This document shows, one piece after another, positions 7,688 through 16,799 of a stretch of DNA of 49,579 nucleotides; position 1 is the stretch's first letter; each line of letters begins with the position of its first letter. This stretch comes from Actinomycetales bacterium. Its GTDB lineage: Bacteria; Actinomycetota; Actinomycetes; Actinomycetales; Microbacteriaceae. Position numbers and translations under genes: made by a program. The stretch lies in NCBI GenBank assembly GCA_028868975.1, contig JAGWTM010000005.1, forward strand, positions 1 through 49,579. Reading direction: 5' to 3'. Under the pieces are notes generated by a model, which saw only the letters and a program-made list of their open reading frames with translations, was not told the DNA's origin and made no database searches.

Positions 7688-8980
7688 TTAGTTTCCGCTG
7701 CGGCGCAAATGCGTGACCGCGGCCGCAATCAACGTGACGCTCACCGGAATGAACGCGGCAGCGTTGAGCCCGCTGAAAGCGACCGCCGACAAGATGGCTC
7801 CCGCAGTCGCGCCACCGAGGGCACCCGAGAGGTTCATGAGAGAGTCACTCAAGCCTTGAACGTTGGTTTTTTCGTTGGTTGGGAGCGTCGCTGAAAGTAG
7901 CGAAGAGGCTCCAACGGTTGAGGCTGACCAGCCGAGGCCAAGGAGGAACAGACCAACCTGCACGGCTGAGATCGACTGACTGCCCCAGCCCGCGGTTGCC
8001 AGTGCGGCGACGTAGATTGCCTGGCCGGTCAAAATGACTCTCACTCGACCGAAACGGTCGGCCAGCCAGCCCCAAATTGGGCTGAAGGCATACATACCAG
8101 CAATGTGAAGGCTGATGGTGAACCCGACGATCACCAAGCCAGCTCCGTGATGGGTCAAGTGCACGGGAGTCATCGACATCACCGAAACCATGACCATGTG
8201 GCTGAACGCGATTGTGATCACCGAGAACGCCGCGACGGGTTTTTCACGAAGGGTTGAAATAGCGGCACTAATGGACGCCTTGGGGCGCGCAAAGTTGCGC
8301 TCCGCATCAAGTTTTTGGGCAATCAGCAGCGGGTCTGGGCGAAGACCAAACCAAAAAACTGTGCTGGCTAAAGTCTGCGCGATGATCGTGAACACGAAGG
8401 GTCCGGTGAGATGCGGCAGCCCAAGCGACCTACCGACGGCTTCGCCAGGCCCGAAAAGATTTGGGCCGATGACCGCTCCGACGGTGGTTGCCCAAACTAC
8501 CAGGCTGAGATTGCGACCCTGATGCTTGCCGCTGGGCAGGTCAACCGCGGCAAAGCGCGCTTGCAGGCCAGTGGCCGAGCCGGCGCCCATAAGAAACAAC
8601 GCCACGAGTAACAGCGGAAAAGTGCGAGTTGCGGCTGCCGTAACCACTAGCAGGGCGCCGGTGATGGCCAGGCCTGCGCCGGCCGCCAGTGCGCGGCGCC
8701 GACCCTTTGCTCCTGCCAATCGAGCCAGTGGAATCGCCCAGGTTGCGGCACCAAGGGTGCTAAACGTTGCCGCCGCGCCGCTCCAGGCGGCCGTTCCGCT
8801 CAGTTCCTGAGCGAGAAGCGCGCCGATTGAGAGCGTGGAGCCGAGACCAAAACCACTGAGCACCTGACCGGCGGTCAGAGTGCGAATCGTTTTGCGTTGA
8901 ATACGCGCGATCGCATCCGTGCTGAAGGTTGCGGCGGTCGTTGAAGTAGACACTGGCTGGTCTGGCTCGGCAAAGCTCAT
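7688..8980 (-). CDS. Major facilitator superfamily transporter
   Basis: About 430 residues with roughly twelve hydrophobic segments in two halves, a cytoplasmic loop between helices 2 and 3 (RLAGAKGRRRALA) and its counterpart in the second half (WGWLADRFGRVRVILTG), typical of MFS drug/metabolite exporters. The substrate cannot be inferred. The track begins at 9040, but the ATG at 8980 (MSFAEPDQPV) is preferred: TAGGCT lies 7 nt upstream, a leaderless-type promoter, and the extra 20 residues look unlike a normal MFS start. It is divergent from leuC and convergent with tRNA-Glu. Confidence 0.9.
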   Translation of the reverse strand: MSFAEPDQPVSTSTTAATFSTDAIARIQRKTIRTLTAGQVLSGFGLGSTLSIGALLAQELSGTAAWSGAAATFSTLGAATWAIPLARLAGAKGRRRALAAGAGLAITGALLVVTAAATRTFPLLLVALFLMGAGSATGLQARFAAVDLPSGKHQGRNLSLVVWATTVGAVIGPNLFGPGEAVGRSLGLPHLTGPFVFTIIAQTLASTVFWFGLRPDPLLIAQKLDAERNFARPKASISAAISTLREKPVAAFSVITIAFSHMVMVSVMSMTPVHLTHHGAGLVIVGFTISLHIAGMYAFSPIWGWLADRFGRVRVILTGQAIYVAALATAGWGSQSISAVQVGLFLLGLGWSASTVGASSLLSATLPTNEKTNVQGLSDSLMNLSGALGGATAGAILSAVAFSGLNAAAFIPVSVTLIAAAVTHLRRSGN

Positions 8981-8987
8981 GTCTGCC

Positions 8988-8993
8988 AGCCTA
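8988..8993 (-). promoter_or_regulatory. Leaderless-type -10 (TAGGCT) of the MFS gene
   Basis: TAGGCT ends 7 nt before the ATG at 8980 and no SD is present, so transcription would start at or next to the A of the start codon. Confidence 0.55.
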
Positions 8994-9081
8994 ATCGCGA
9001 GGCGATAGTGCCCTCGGTCAAACCCGCGACAGCCCAGCACCGGCGCGGTAAACTTGAACTTCGCGATATTTGAGGTGCACG

Positions 9082-10500
9082 ATGAGCAACAAACCGCTGA
9101 CTTTGGCAGAAAAAGTTTGGAACGACCACTTGGTCGCCAAGGGTGAAAATGGCGCGCCTGACCTGCTCTACATCGACCTTCACCTGGTTCACGAAGTCAC
9201 CAGCCCGCAGGCCTTCGATGGTTTGCGCCTAGCTGGCCGCCCGGTGCGTCGCCCCGATTTGACCATCGCGACCGAGGACCACAACACTCCAACCTGGGAC
9301 ATCGACAAGCCGATTGCCGACGTCACCAGTCGCACGCAGATCAATGCGCTGCGCGAGAATGCCAAGGAGTTCGGCATTCGCATCCACTCGCTGGGCGACG
9401 TGGACCAGGGCATCGTTCACGTCGTGGGGCCGCAGCTGGGATTGACCATGCCGGGCATCACGGTGGTCTGTGGCGACTCGCACACCTCGACCCACGGCGC
9501 CTTCGGCGCTCTGGCGATGGGCATCGGCACCAGCGAGGTCGAACACGTTTTGGCGACCCAGACGCTGCCGCTCAAGCCGTTTAAGACGATGGCAATCAAC
9601 GTCGAGGGGACCCTGCGACCAGGTGTCACCGCGAAAGACATCATCCTCGCCGTGATTGCCAAGATCGGCACCGGCGGTGGCCAGGGTTACGTGCTCGAGT
9701 ATCGAGGCTCGGCCATCCGCGCGCTTTCGATGGAAGCCCGCATGACCATCTGCAACATGTCAATCGAGGCCGGTGCTCGCGCGGGCATGGTTGCTCCAGA
9801 TGAGACAACGTTTGAATACCTCAAGGGTCGACCACACGCACCGGAGGGTGCCGACTGGGATGCCGCGGTTGAATATTGGAAGACATTGCCGACCGACGAG
9901 GGAGCCAAGTTCGACGCCGAGGTGTTCCTCGATGCCGACACGCTTGACCCGTTCGTAACCTGGGGCACCAACCCAGGTCAGGGTGTCAGCTTGCTTGGCA
10001 GTGTGCCGTCACCGGATGACTTCAGCGACCCGAACGAGCGCGCCGCCGCGGAGCGAGCGCTCGAGTACATGGACCTCAAGGCGGGCACGCCGATGCGTGA
10101 CATTCGCGTTGACACCGTTTTCTTGGGATCCTGCACTAACAGTCGAATTGAAGATCTTCGTGCCGCTGCAGCCGTGATCAAGGGGCAGAAGAAGGCTGAC
10201 GGTCTGCGCTTCATGGTGGTGCCTGGCTCGGCTCGCGTTCGCTTGCAGGCGGAGGCCGAGGGACTCGACCAGGTCTTCAAGGAGTTTGGTGCCGAGTGGC
10301 GTTTTGCCGGTTGCTCGATGTGTTTGGGCATGAACCCAGACCAGCTGGCTCCGGGCGAACGAGCCGCCTCAACCTCAAACCGAAACTTTGAAGGCCGCCA
10401 GGGCAAGGGCTCGCGCACGCACCTCGTGTCGCCGCTGGTTGCCGCTGCTACCGCCATCCGCGGGACACTTTCTTCACCTGCAGATTTGGAGCAGAACTAA
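9082..10500 (+). CDS. leuC: 3-isopropylmalate dehydratase, large subunit
   Basis: Isomerises 2-isopropylmalate to 3-isopropylmalate in leucine synthesis, as a heterodimer with LeuD and a 4Fe-4S cluster. About 472 residues. The aconitase-family cluster cysteines are seen in FLGSCTNSR and [11 protein letters not shown], plus the N-terminal [29 protein letters not shown] and the C-terminal [12 protein letters not shown]. The ATG at 9082 is chosen over the TTG at 9070 because TGAGGTG lies 4 nt before it. A TAAACT hexamer about 27 nt upstream may be the -10. Its stop overlaps the leuD start (TAATG), so the two are translationally coupled. Confidence 0.97.
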   Translation: MSNKPLTLAEKVWNDHLVAKGENGAPDLLYIDLHLVHEVTSPQAFDGLRLAGRPVRRPDLTIATEDHNTPTWDIDKPIADVTSRTQINALRENAKEFGIRIHSLGDVDQGIVHVVGPQLGLTMPGITVVCGDSHTSTHGAFGALAMGIGTSEVEHVLATQTLPLKPFKTMAINVEGTLRPGVTAKDIILAVIAKIGTGGGQGYVLEYRGSAIRALSMEARMTICNMSIEAGARAGMVAPDETTFEYLKGRPHAPEGADWDAAVEYWKTLPTDEGAKFDAEVFLDADTLDPFVTWGTNPGQGVSLLGSVPSPDDFSDPNERAAAERALEYMDLKAGTPMRDIRVDTVFLGSCTNSRIEDLRAAAAVIKGQKKADGLRFMVVPGSARVRLQAEAEGLDQVFKEFGAEWRFAGCSMCLGMNPDQLAPGERAASTSNRNFEGRQGKGSRTHLVSPLVAAATAIRGTLSSPADLEQN

Positions 10501-11099
10501 TGGAAAAGTTCACCGTTTTCACCGGCACTGCGGTTCCGCTGCGTCGCAGCAACGTCGACACCGACCAGATCATCCCAGCCGTCTACCTCAAGCGCATCAC
10601 CAAGACCGGCTTCGATGACGCCCTGTTTGCTGCCTGGCGCAATGATCCAGAGTTCGTTCTTAATCAGGATGCGTACAAGGCCGGTCAGGTTCTGATTGCC
10701 GGGCCAGACTTTGGCACCGGCTCCAGCCGTGAGCATGCGGTTTGGGCGTTGCGCGACTACGGATTCAAGGCTGTGCTGAGCTCGAAGTTTGCCGACATTT
10801 TCCGCGGCAACTCGGGTAAGCAGGGTTTGGTTACGGGAGTCATCAGTGATGCCGACACCGAGCGACTCTGGGCTGCCATCGAGGCGAATCCGGGCATTGC
10901 CTGCACCATCGATTTGCCAAACCAGACCGCCACGATTGGCGACCTCACCGTGCCATTTGAGATTGACGAATACACTAAGTGGCGTCTGATGGAGGGCCTC
11001 GACGATATCGGTTTGACCCTCCGGGACGAACAAGCAATCACCGACTTTGAGGCGAAGCGAGAGGCCTGGCGGCCCAAGACCTTGCCGGCAAAGCATTAG
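10500..11099 (+). CDS. leuD: 3-isopropylmalate dehydratase, small subunit
   Basis: The 199-residue swivelling-domain partner of LeuC. Visible marks are the N-terminal [16 protein letters not shown] and [14 protein letters not shown] (phosphate/substrate-binding loop). The start overlaps the leuC stop by one base. murA follows 9 nt later, preceded by GAGGAG, so leuCD and the cell-envelope genes form one operon. Confidence 0.97.
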   Translation: MEKFTVFTGTAVPLRRSNVDTDQIIPAVYLKRITKTGFDDALFAAWRNDPEFVLNQDAYKAGQVLIAGPDFGTGSSREHAVWALRDYGFKAVLSSKFADIFRGNSGKQGLVTGVISDADTERLWAAIEANPGIACTIDLPNQTATIGDLTVPFEIDEYTKWRLMEGLDDIGLTLRDEQAITDFEAKREAWRPKTLPAKH

Positions 11100-11108
11100 A
11101 GGAGCCAG

Positions 11109-12422
11109 ATGAGCCAGATCACAGTCACCGGCGGCAAGCCGCTGAAGGGACGAGTGCAGCTCAAGGGCGCAAAGAACCTGGTTACCAAGGCCATGGTCGC
11201 GGCTCTGCTGGGCGACAGCCCGAGCATCCTCAAGGACGTCCCGCAGATCAGCGACGTCGAGGTTGTCAAAAACCTTCTCACGCTGCACGGTGTAAAGATC
11301 GAGTTCGGCAACGACGGCGTCATGCACCTCGATCCAACCAACGTCAAGTCGGCTCACATGGTCGACATCGACGCTCACGCCGGCTCATCGCGCATCCCAA
11401 TTTTGTTTTGCGGCCCGCTCTTGCACCAGCTTGGCGAAGCGTTTATTCCTGACCTTGGCGGTTGCCACATCGGCGATCGTCCCATCGACTTTCACCTCGA
11501 GGTGCTCCGTAACTTCGGCGCTGTGATCGAAAAGCAGCCCAACGGCATCCGCATTTCGGCTCCGGAGGGATTGAAGGGCGCCAAGGTTTCGCTGCCTTAC
11601 CCGTCGGTTGGGGCTACCGAGCAGGTCCTATTGGCGGCCACTCGAGCCGAAGGAATCACTGAGCTTTCGGGTGCGGCCATCGAGCCCGAAATCATGGACC
11701 TGATTGCCATTCTGCAGAAGATGGGTGCCATCATTTCGGTGGACACCGACCGCGTAATTCGCATCGAGGGTGTGCCACACCTCAGCGGTTACACGCACCG
11801 TGCACTCTTTGACCGCAACGAGGCTGCCTCATGGGCGGCTGCCGCGCTAGCCACCCAGGGCGACATCTTCTGCGAAGGCGCACGTCAGCCCGAAATGATG
11901 ACTTTCTTGAACGTGTTCCGCAAAGTTGGCGGCGCTTTTGAGATTCACGATGACGGCATTCGTTTCTATCACCCCGGTGGCGAACTGCACCCGGTGGTAA
12001 TCGAGACCGACGTCCATCCTGGCTTTATGACCGACTGGCAGCAACCGCTCGTGGTGGCTTTGACCCAGGCCAAGGGGCTTTCAATCATCCACGAAACGGT
12101 TTATGAGAACCGCTTCGGTTTCACCGATGCGCTGGTGCAAATGGGTGCCAACATTCAGATCTACCGCGAATGCCTCGGTGGCACTCCTTGCCGCTTTGGT
12201 CAGCGCAACTTCTATCACTCCGCCGTTATTTCGGGTCCAACGCCGTTGAAGGCTGCCGAAATTCGCGTACCTGACCTGCGCGGAGGTTTCAGCCACATGG
12301 TTGCTGCGCTGGCGGCCGAAGGCACTTCGCTAGTCACCAACGTTCAGTTGATTTCACGTGGTTACGAGCACTTCCTGCAAAAACTAACCGACCTCGGCGC
12401 AGACTTTACCTACACCGAATAG
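11109..12422 (+). CDS. murA: UDP-N-acetylglucosamine 1-carboxyvinyltransferase
   Basis: First committed step of peptidoglycan precursor synthesis: transfers enolpyruvate from PEP to UDP-GlcNAc in the cytosol. 437 residues, normal for the family. The substrate-binding QLKGAKNLVTKAMVAALL replaces the more common KNAALP and is, as I recall it, the variant seen in many Microbacteriaceae. The catalytic loop keeps the PEP-reactive cysteine (DLGGCHIGDRPIDFH), the residue alkylated by fosfomycin; the Asp variant of mycobacteria is not present. GAGGAG precedes the ATG. It sits between leuD and the acyltransferase. Confidence 0.95.
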   Translation: MSQITVTGGKPLKGRVQLKGAKNLVTKAMVAALLGDSPSILKDVPQISDVEVVKNLLTLHGVKIEFGNDGVMHLDPTNVKSAHMVDIDAHAGSSRIPILFCGPLLHQLGEAFIPDLGGCHIGDRPIDFHLEVLRNFGAVIEKQPNGIRISAPEGLKGAKVSLPYPSVGATEQVLLAATRAEGITELSGAAIEPEIMDLIAILQKMGAIISVDTDRVIRIEGVPHLSGYTHRALFDRNEAASWAAAALATQGDIFCEGARQPEMMTFLNVFRKVGGAFEIHDDGIRFYHPGGELHPVVIETDVHPGFMTDWQQPLVVALTQAKGLSIIHETVYENRFGFTDALVQMGANIQIYRECLGGTPCRFGQRNFYHSAVISGPTPLKAAEIRVPDLRGGFSHMVAALAAEGTSLVTNVQLISRGYEHFLQKLTDLGADFTYTE

Positions 12423-12432
12423 TCGCGATCTG

Positions 12433-13224
12433 ATGGCCAAGCGCAGCAAACCGAAATCAGAACTGGCCATGCCGGTTCTCAAGGACAGCGAGTTTCACTT
12501 CGCGCTGCACGCCGCTGCCTCGGTGCTCGTGCCCATCGTGCGCACTCTGTTCAAAGTGCGTGCGCGCGGAGCCGAGAAGCTTCCTAAGAGTGGCGCATAC
12601 ATTTTGGTTGGCAACCATGTCACCAACGTGGACGCCCTAGCGGTCGCATACTTCATCTATGTGCAGCTCAAGCGCGCACCGCACTTTCTGGCCAAGGAGG
12701 GGTTGTTTCGCACCCCGATCATTGGCCCGATTATTCGTGCGGCTGGGCAGATTCCGGTCTATCGCAGCGGGCGCCGTAACGATGAACCGTTGCGTGCCGC
12801 ATTCGAATTTTTGAAGGCTGGTCACAGCATCGCGATCTTCCCCGAGGGCACACTAACGCGCGACCCAAATCTATGGCCGATGCGTGGCAAGCCGGGTGCC
12901 GTGCGCCTCGCGCTAGAGGCCGGTGTGCCGGTTTATCCGCTCGGCCAGTGGGGTAGTGAAAAGGTATTGCCGCAGTACGGCGCCAAGTTTCGCCCCGGTT
13001 TCTGGAAGCCGGTCGACATCTTGATTGGCGATGAAATCAACCTCGACAAATTCCGCCACAAGCAGCTCTCACCCGCTGACCTCAATGAAGCCACGCAGTT
13101 GGTCATGAAGCACATCACGGCGCTGGTCGAAGAATTGCGCGGTGAAAAGGCACCTGGTGAAATTTGGGATCCCGTCGAGCACGGTCAAAAGGTAACCGGC
13201 AACTTCAAGAAAGATGAGAACTGA
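12433..13224 (+). CDS. plsC: 1-acyl-sn-glycerol-3-phosphate acyltransferase
   Basis: Acylates lysophosphatidic acid to phosphatidic acid at the membrane. 263 residues with the family motifs in order: GNHVTNVDAL (HX4D catalytic), the PVYRSGRRND block, IFPEGTLTRDP (substrate phosphate binding) and VPVYPLG. A basic N-terminus (MAKRSKPKSE) precedes the domain. It is spaced 10 nt from murA and followed by gpsA, which makes glycerol-3-phosphate, the backbone upstream of its substrate. Which of several acyltransferase paralogues this is cannot be told. Confidence 0.9.
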   Translation: MAKRSKPKSELAMPVLKDSEFHFALHAAASVLVPIVRTLFKVRARGAEKLPKSGAYILVGNHVTNVDALAVAYFIYVQLKRAPHFLAKEGLFRTPIIGPIIRAAGQIPVYRSGRRNDEPLRAAFEFLKAGHSIAIFPEGTLTRDPNLWPMRGKPGAVRLALEAGVPVYPLGQWGSEKVLPQYGAKFRPGFWKPVDILIGDEINLDKFRHKQLSPADLNEATQLVMKHITALVEELRGEKAPGEIWDPVEHGQKVTGNFKKDEN

Positions 13225-13225
13225 C

Positions 13226-14227
13226 ATGGCCAAAATTGCGGTTATGGGTGCCGGTTCATGGGGAACCACTTTTGCCAAGATTTTGGCCGATGCCGGAAAC
13301 GACGTGACTATTTGGGCTCGACGCGAAGACCTGGTTGAAGAAATCAACGACGACCACCGCAACGGTGATTACCTGCCAGGTATTCGCCTGCCAAAGTCAC
13401 TGCGTGCTGCATCGGATGCCGCCAGCGTGCTGGCCGAGGCTGAGCAGGTTTACCTTGCCGTCCCATCGCAATCGCTGCGCGCCAATCTTCAGCTTTGGGG
13501 TGAGGCTATTCCAAAGCACGCAATTTTGGTGAGTCTGATGAAGGGTGTCGAAAAAGATACCGGTCTTCGAATGAGCGAAGTGATCGCCCAAGCAACCGGG
13601 TTTCCAACCGCTCAGATTGTTGTGGTTTCCGGGCCAAACCTTGCGCTCGAGATAGCTAACGAAGAGCCGGCCGCATCCGTTGCTGCGTCGAGCTCAAAGG
13701 CTTCGGCCTTGGCAGTAGCCAAGGCATCGAGCAACTCGTACTTCACCACGTTCACCAACGGTGACGTGATTGGAACCGAATTCGGCGGCATTCTGAAGAA
13801 CCTGATTGCGGTGGCGATTGGAATCGTAAACGGCGTTGGTTATGGCCAGAACACCAAGGCTTCAATCATGACTCGCGGGCTCGCTGAAATCTCGCGGTTT
13901 GCCGTGGCCTACGGAGCAAAACCGTCAACCATGGTGGGCCTAGCTGGTCTGGGCGACCTAATCGCGACCGCCGAATCGCCGCTTTCGCGCAATCACCGAG
14001 CCGGCGAAATGCTTGGCAAGGGCTACACCAAAAAAGAGGTCCTCAAGCGCATGTCGCAGACTGCGGAGGGCTTGGCCTCGGTGGCTCCGGTGCTGAATCT
14101 TGCGGCCGAAAAGGGCGTCTCGATGCCGATTGTTGAGCAGGTCAATCTGGTGATTGAGGGCAAGATGGATCCACATGACATCGCCCCGCACCTGACCCAT
14201 GAATCCGAGCAGCCCCAGGGCGAATAG
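13226..14227 (+). CDS. gpsA: NAD(P)+-dependent glycerol-3-phosphate dehydrogenase
   Basis: Reduces dihydroxyacetone phosphate to sn-glycerol-3-phosphate for phospholipid synthesis. About 333 residues. The Rossmann motif VMGAGSWGTTFAKI, the conserved SLMKGVEKDTG, SGPNLALEI, the catalytic Lys region GGILKNLIAVAIGI and GLAGLGDLIATA are all visible. The track starts at ATG 13214 inside plsC; the ATG at 13226, one base after the plsC stop, gives the usual N-terminus (MAKIAVMGAG) and is preferred. ddl follows after 21 nt. Confidence 0.95.
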   Translation: MAKIAVMGAGSWGTTFAKILADAGNDVTIWARREDLVEEINDDHRNGDYLPGIRLPKSLRAASDAASVLAEAEQVYLAVPSQSLRANLQLWGEAIPKHAILVSLMKGVEKDTGLRMSEVIAQATGFPTAQIVVVSGPNLALEIANEEPAASVAASSSKASALAVAKASSNSYFTTFTNGDVIGTEFGGILKNLIAVAIGIVNGVGYGQNTKASIMTRGLAEISRFAVAYGAKPSTMVGLAGLGDLIATAESPLSRNHRAGEMLGKGYTKKEVLKRMSQTAEGLASVAPVLNLAAEKGVSMPIVEQVNLVIEGKMDPHDIAPHLTHESEQPQGE

Positions 14228-14248
14228 ACGCGAATCGAGGCAGGTTTC

Positions 14249-15334
14249 ATGAGCAAACTGCGAGTAGCCATAGTTTTTGGCGGCAAGTCGAGCGAGCACT
14301 CGATTTCCTGTGCCACCGCTGCCGGTGTTCTCGGAGCTATCGATCGTGAAAAGTATGACGTGGTGCCCATCGGCATCACTCAGACCGGCAAGTGGACTCT
14401 AGCCGCTGACGACACTGAGAAGTGGAAGCTACGCAAGGGTGAGCTAGCCGTGGTGGTTGACGAGGGCAACCAGGTCGATTTCGCGATGGATGGGTCGCGC
14501 GAACTGATCTACAGCGATGCAAGTGGGCAACATCGTTCACTCGGTCCAATCGATGTGATTTTTCCCGTCTTGCACGGCCCATTCGGCGAAGACGGAACGG
14601 TTCAGGGGTACTTTGAGCTGCTCGGCATTCCTTATGTGGGTAATGGCATCCTGGCCTCGGCGGCCGGAATGGACAAGGAATTCACCAAGGCCCTGTTTGT
14701 CGCCGCGGGGATTCCTTGCACACCGCACGTTGTGGTTCGAGAGCGCGAAATGCTCGATGACCCTGAGTCGGTCTTGGCGCGAGTGCGCGACCTCGGTGGT
14801 CTACCGGTTTTTGTAAAGCCGGCTCGAGCGGGATCATCGGTGGGCGTGTCGAAGGTCAAAGACTGGAGCGAATTTGGACGAGCCGCGGAGCTCGCGCTGC
14901 AGCACGATAACAAGTTCGTGGTCGAACACGGGTTGGTTGGTCGCGAGGTTGAGTGCGCGGTGCTCTCGGCTTTCGACGGCGGTAAGCCTCGAGTTTCAGT
15001 GGCCGGCGAAATCATCGTCAAGGGTCGCGAGTTCTACGACTTTGATGCCAAGTACCAGGACGAAGCCTCGGTCGATCTCGTCATTCCGGCGCAGTTGACC
15101 CCGGCCGAGCTGACCGAGATGCAGGGAATTGCGCGCGACGCATACGACGCGCTCGGTTGCTACGGCTTGGCTCGTGTCGACTTCTTCTTGACCGCGGATG
15201 GCTTCTTCGTCAACGAGATCAACACGCTGCCCGGTTTCACTCCGCTGTCGATGTTCCCGTCCCTCTGGCAGGCGTCCGGCATCGCGTACCCCGACCTGAT
15301 TGACGAGCTAATTCGCTTGGCTTTGGCTCGCTAG
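14249..15334 (+). CDS. ddl: D-alanine--D-alanine ligase
   Basis: ATP-grasp enzyme joining two D-alanines for the peptidoglycan stem peptide. 361 residues: N-terminal VAIVFGGKSSEHSIS, VLHGPFGEDGTVQGYFELLG, the ATP-binding VKPARAGSSVGVSKV, GREVECAVL, and the Mg-binding NEINTLPGFTPLSMFP. GAGGCAGG precedes the ATG. It is the last gene of the leuC-ddl run. Its TAG stop shares the palindrome CTAG with the stop of the convergent DUF3515 gene, a 4-nt tail overlap. Confidence 0.97.
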   Translation: MSKLRVAIVFGGKSSEHSISCATAAGVLGAIDREKYDVVPIGITQTGKWTLAADDTEKWKLRKGELAVVVDEGNQVDFAMDGSRELIYSDASGQHRSLGPIDVIFPVLHGPFGEDGTVQGYFELLGIPYVGNGILASAAGMDKEFTKALFVAAGIPCTPHVVVREREMLDDPESVLARVRDLGGLPVFVKPARAGSSVGVSKVKDWSEFGRAAELALQHDNKFVVEHGLVGREVECAVLSAFDGGKPRVSVAGEIIVKGREFYDFDAKYQDEASVDLVIPAQLTPAELTEMQGIARDAYDALGCYGLARVDFFLTADGFFVNEINTLPGFTPLSMFPSLWQASGIAYPDLIDELIRLALAR

Positions 15335-15786
15335 CCCAAACATTTTGCGGTTGCCGGAATGGTTCCGATCGCGCTCGCAAGTTCATCAAGTGCGGTGACG
15401 CCGACAACCTTGGTTGAATCAAGAATCACCTCGGTGGCAGGCGTACGACCAAAACTGATAAACCGATATCTCGGTGCATCACTCGGATCAACCAGCCAAT
15501 CGATCTCGCTGGTGGTGACGCAGCGCAGTTTGCTCACCGTCACACCAGGCAGGCCGCAGCGGACAATGACTGAGGTTGGGTTGCCGTATGCCGCGGTTGC
15601 TTGCGCATCGGTGGTTCGACGTTCCTGATCGGCAATCTTGTCAGGCAGACGGACGCTGACATCAGCGCAGGCTGGGTCATTGGCCAATTCGGCTGGTTCG
15701 AGCGTCACGGTCGCAGAGCAACCGGATGCCCCGAGCGCAAAGGCTAGGCACAGGCTGCCGGCGGTCAAAGCTCGCAAAATCTTCAT
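15331..15786 (-). CDS. DUF3515-family putative lipoprotein
   Basis: 151 residues with a lipoprotein signal peptide (lipobox SGC, about Cys23) followed by a compact domain with two or three further cysteines, matching the actinobacterial DUF3515 family usually found next to ddl and thiL. The function is unknown; surface location near cell-wall precursor genes suggests, without proof, an envelope role. The ATG lies 7 nt after TAGCCT and lacks an SD, so it is predicted leaderless. It is divergent from thiL with 24 nt between start codons. Confidence 0.85.
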   Translation of the reverse strand: MKILRALTAGSLCLAFALGASGCSATVTLEPAELANDPACADVSVRLPDKIADQERRTTDAQATAAYGNPTSVIVRCGLPGVTVSKLRCVTTSEIDWLVDPSDAPRYRFISFGRTPATEVILDSTKVVGVTALDELASAIGTIPATAKCLG

Positions 15787-15793
15787 CGCATAC

Positions 15794-15803
15794 AGGCTAC
15801 CTT
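15794..15803. promoter_or_regulatory. Overlapping divergent -10 elements, DUF3515/thiL
   Basis: In AGGCTACCTT the minus strand reads TAGCCT, 7 nt before the DUF3515 ATG, and the plus strand reads TACCTT, 7 nt before the thiL GTG. The two hexamers share the central TA. Both mRNAs would begin at the start codon, and polymerase can occupy only one direction at a time. Confidence 0.65.
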
Positions 15804-15810
15804 TGACTCT

Positions 15811-16791
15811 GTGACTGTCGAAAATCCAACTATCGCTGACCTTGGCGAAAACGAGGCCCTAAAGCGCACGGTATCGCGTTTGAACTCGAGTGATTTTGCG
15901 ATCATCGGTTCGGGCGATGACGCCGCGGTAATTGCGACCAACGCTGACCGATTCGTCGTCACCACCGACACCATGGTCGAGGGTCACGATTTTCGTCTGG
16001 ACTGGTCGACCGCCTTTGATCTTGGCTGGAAGGCCGTGGCCACAAACATCGCCGATGTAGCGGCCATGGGAGCCCGCCCGACCGCACTCGTGGTGGCGCT
16101 CGCGGTTCCAGGCTGTACCGAAATCAGTTGGCTCGAGGCTTTTGCCGATGGTCTGCGGGAAGCTTGCCAGACGCTAGCGCCCGGCGTAGGAGTTGTCGGG
16201 GGAGACCTGGCTGCCGCGGATCAGGTATTCATCGCGGTTACGGCACACGGTTCACTCGAGGGTCGCGAGCCGGTGCTTCGTTCGGGAGCCAAGCCGGGCG
16301 ATACGGTCGCGGTCGCCGGAACCCTGGGCCGTGCCGCGTGCGGCCTAGCGCTTCTGCAAAGCGGAGAAGCAACGGCGATTAGCGCATACGACGACTGGGT
16401 TAATGTTCAACGCCGCCCACAGCCACCGGTCAAGGCCGGAATCGAAGCCTCGATCGCCGGAGCAACCAGCATGCTTGATATCAGCGACGGATTAGCGAAG
16501 GACGCTCACCGCATTGCACGTGCCTCAGAGGTCACGATAGCGATTGACCGAGCTCAGCTTGCTGGTTTTGAAGCGATGTTGGAAGAGCCCGCGATGCGCA
16601 TCGCGGCTTCGGCAATAGAGTGGGTGCTGACCGGAGGCGAGGATCACTCGCTGTTGGCAACTTTTCCGGCTGGAGCCGAGATTCCACGAGCCTTCAAGCC
16701 AATCGGCGTGGTGACCGAACGAGGATCGGCAGCTGTTTTGCTCAGCGGAGAACCCTTAACTGAACGTGGTTGGGACTCGTTCGTCGGCTAG
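15811..16791 (+). CDS. thiL: Thiamine-monophosphate kinase
   Basis: Phosphorylates thiamine monophosphate to the active cofactor thiamine pyrophosphate. 326 residues of the ATP-binding PurM-like fold: GSGDDAAVI near the N-terminus, DTMVEGHDFRLDW, NIADVAAMGARPTALVV, VVGGDLAAAD, and SDGLAKDAHRIA. The GTG start has no SD and sits 7 nt after TACCTT; no TPP riboswitch could fit in the 24-nt gap. The neighbouring DUF3515 gene points away on the other strand. Confidence 0.95.
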   Translation: MTVENPTIADLGENEALKRTVSRLNSSDFAIIGSGDDAAVIATNADRFVVTTDTMVEGHDFRLDWSTAFDLGWKAVATNIADVAAMGARPTALVVALAVPGCTEISWLEAFADGLREACQTLAPGVGVVGGDLAAADQVFIAVTAHGSLEGREPVLRSGAKPGDTVAVAGTLGRAACGLALLQSGEATAISAYDDWVNVQRRPQPPVKAGIEASIAGATSMLDISDGLAKDAHRIARASEVTIAIDRAQLAGFEAMLEEPAMRIAASAIEWVLTGGEDHSLLATFPAGAEIPRAFKPIGVVTERGSAAVLLSGEPLTERGWDSFVG

Positions 16792-16799
16792 CCGAAGCC

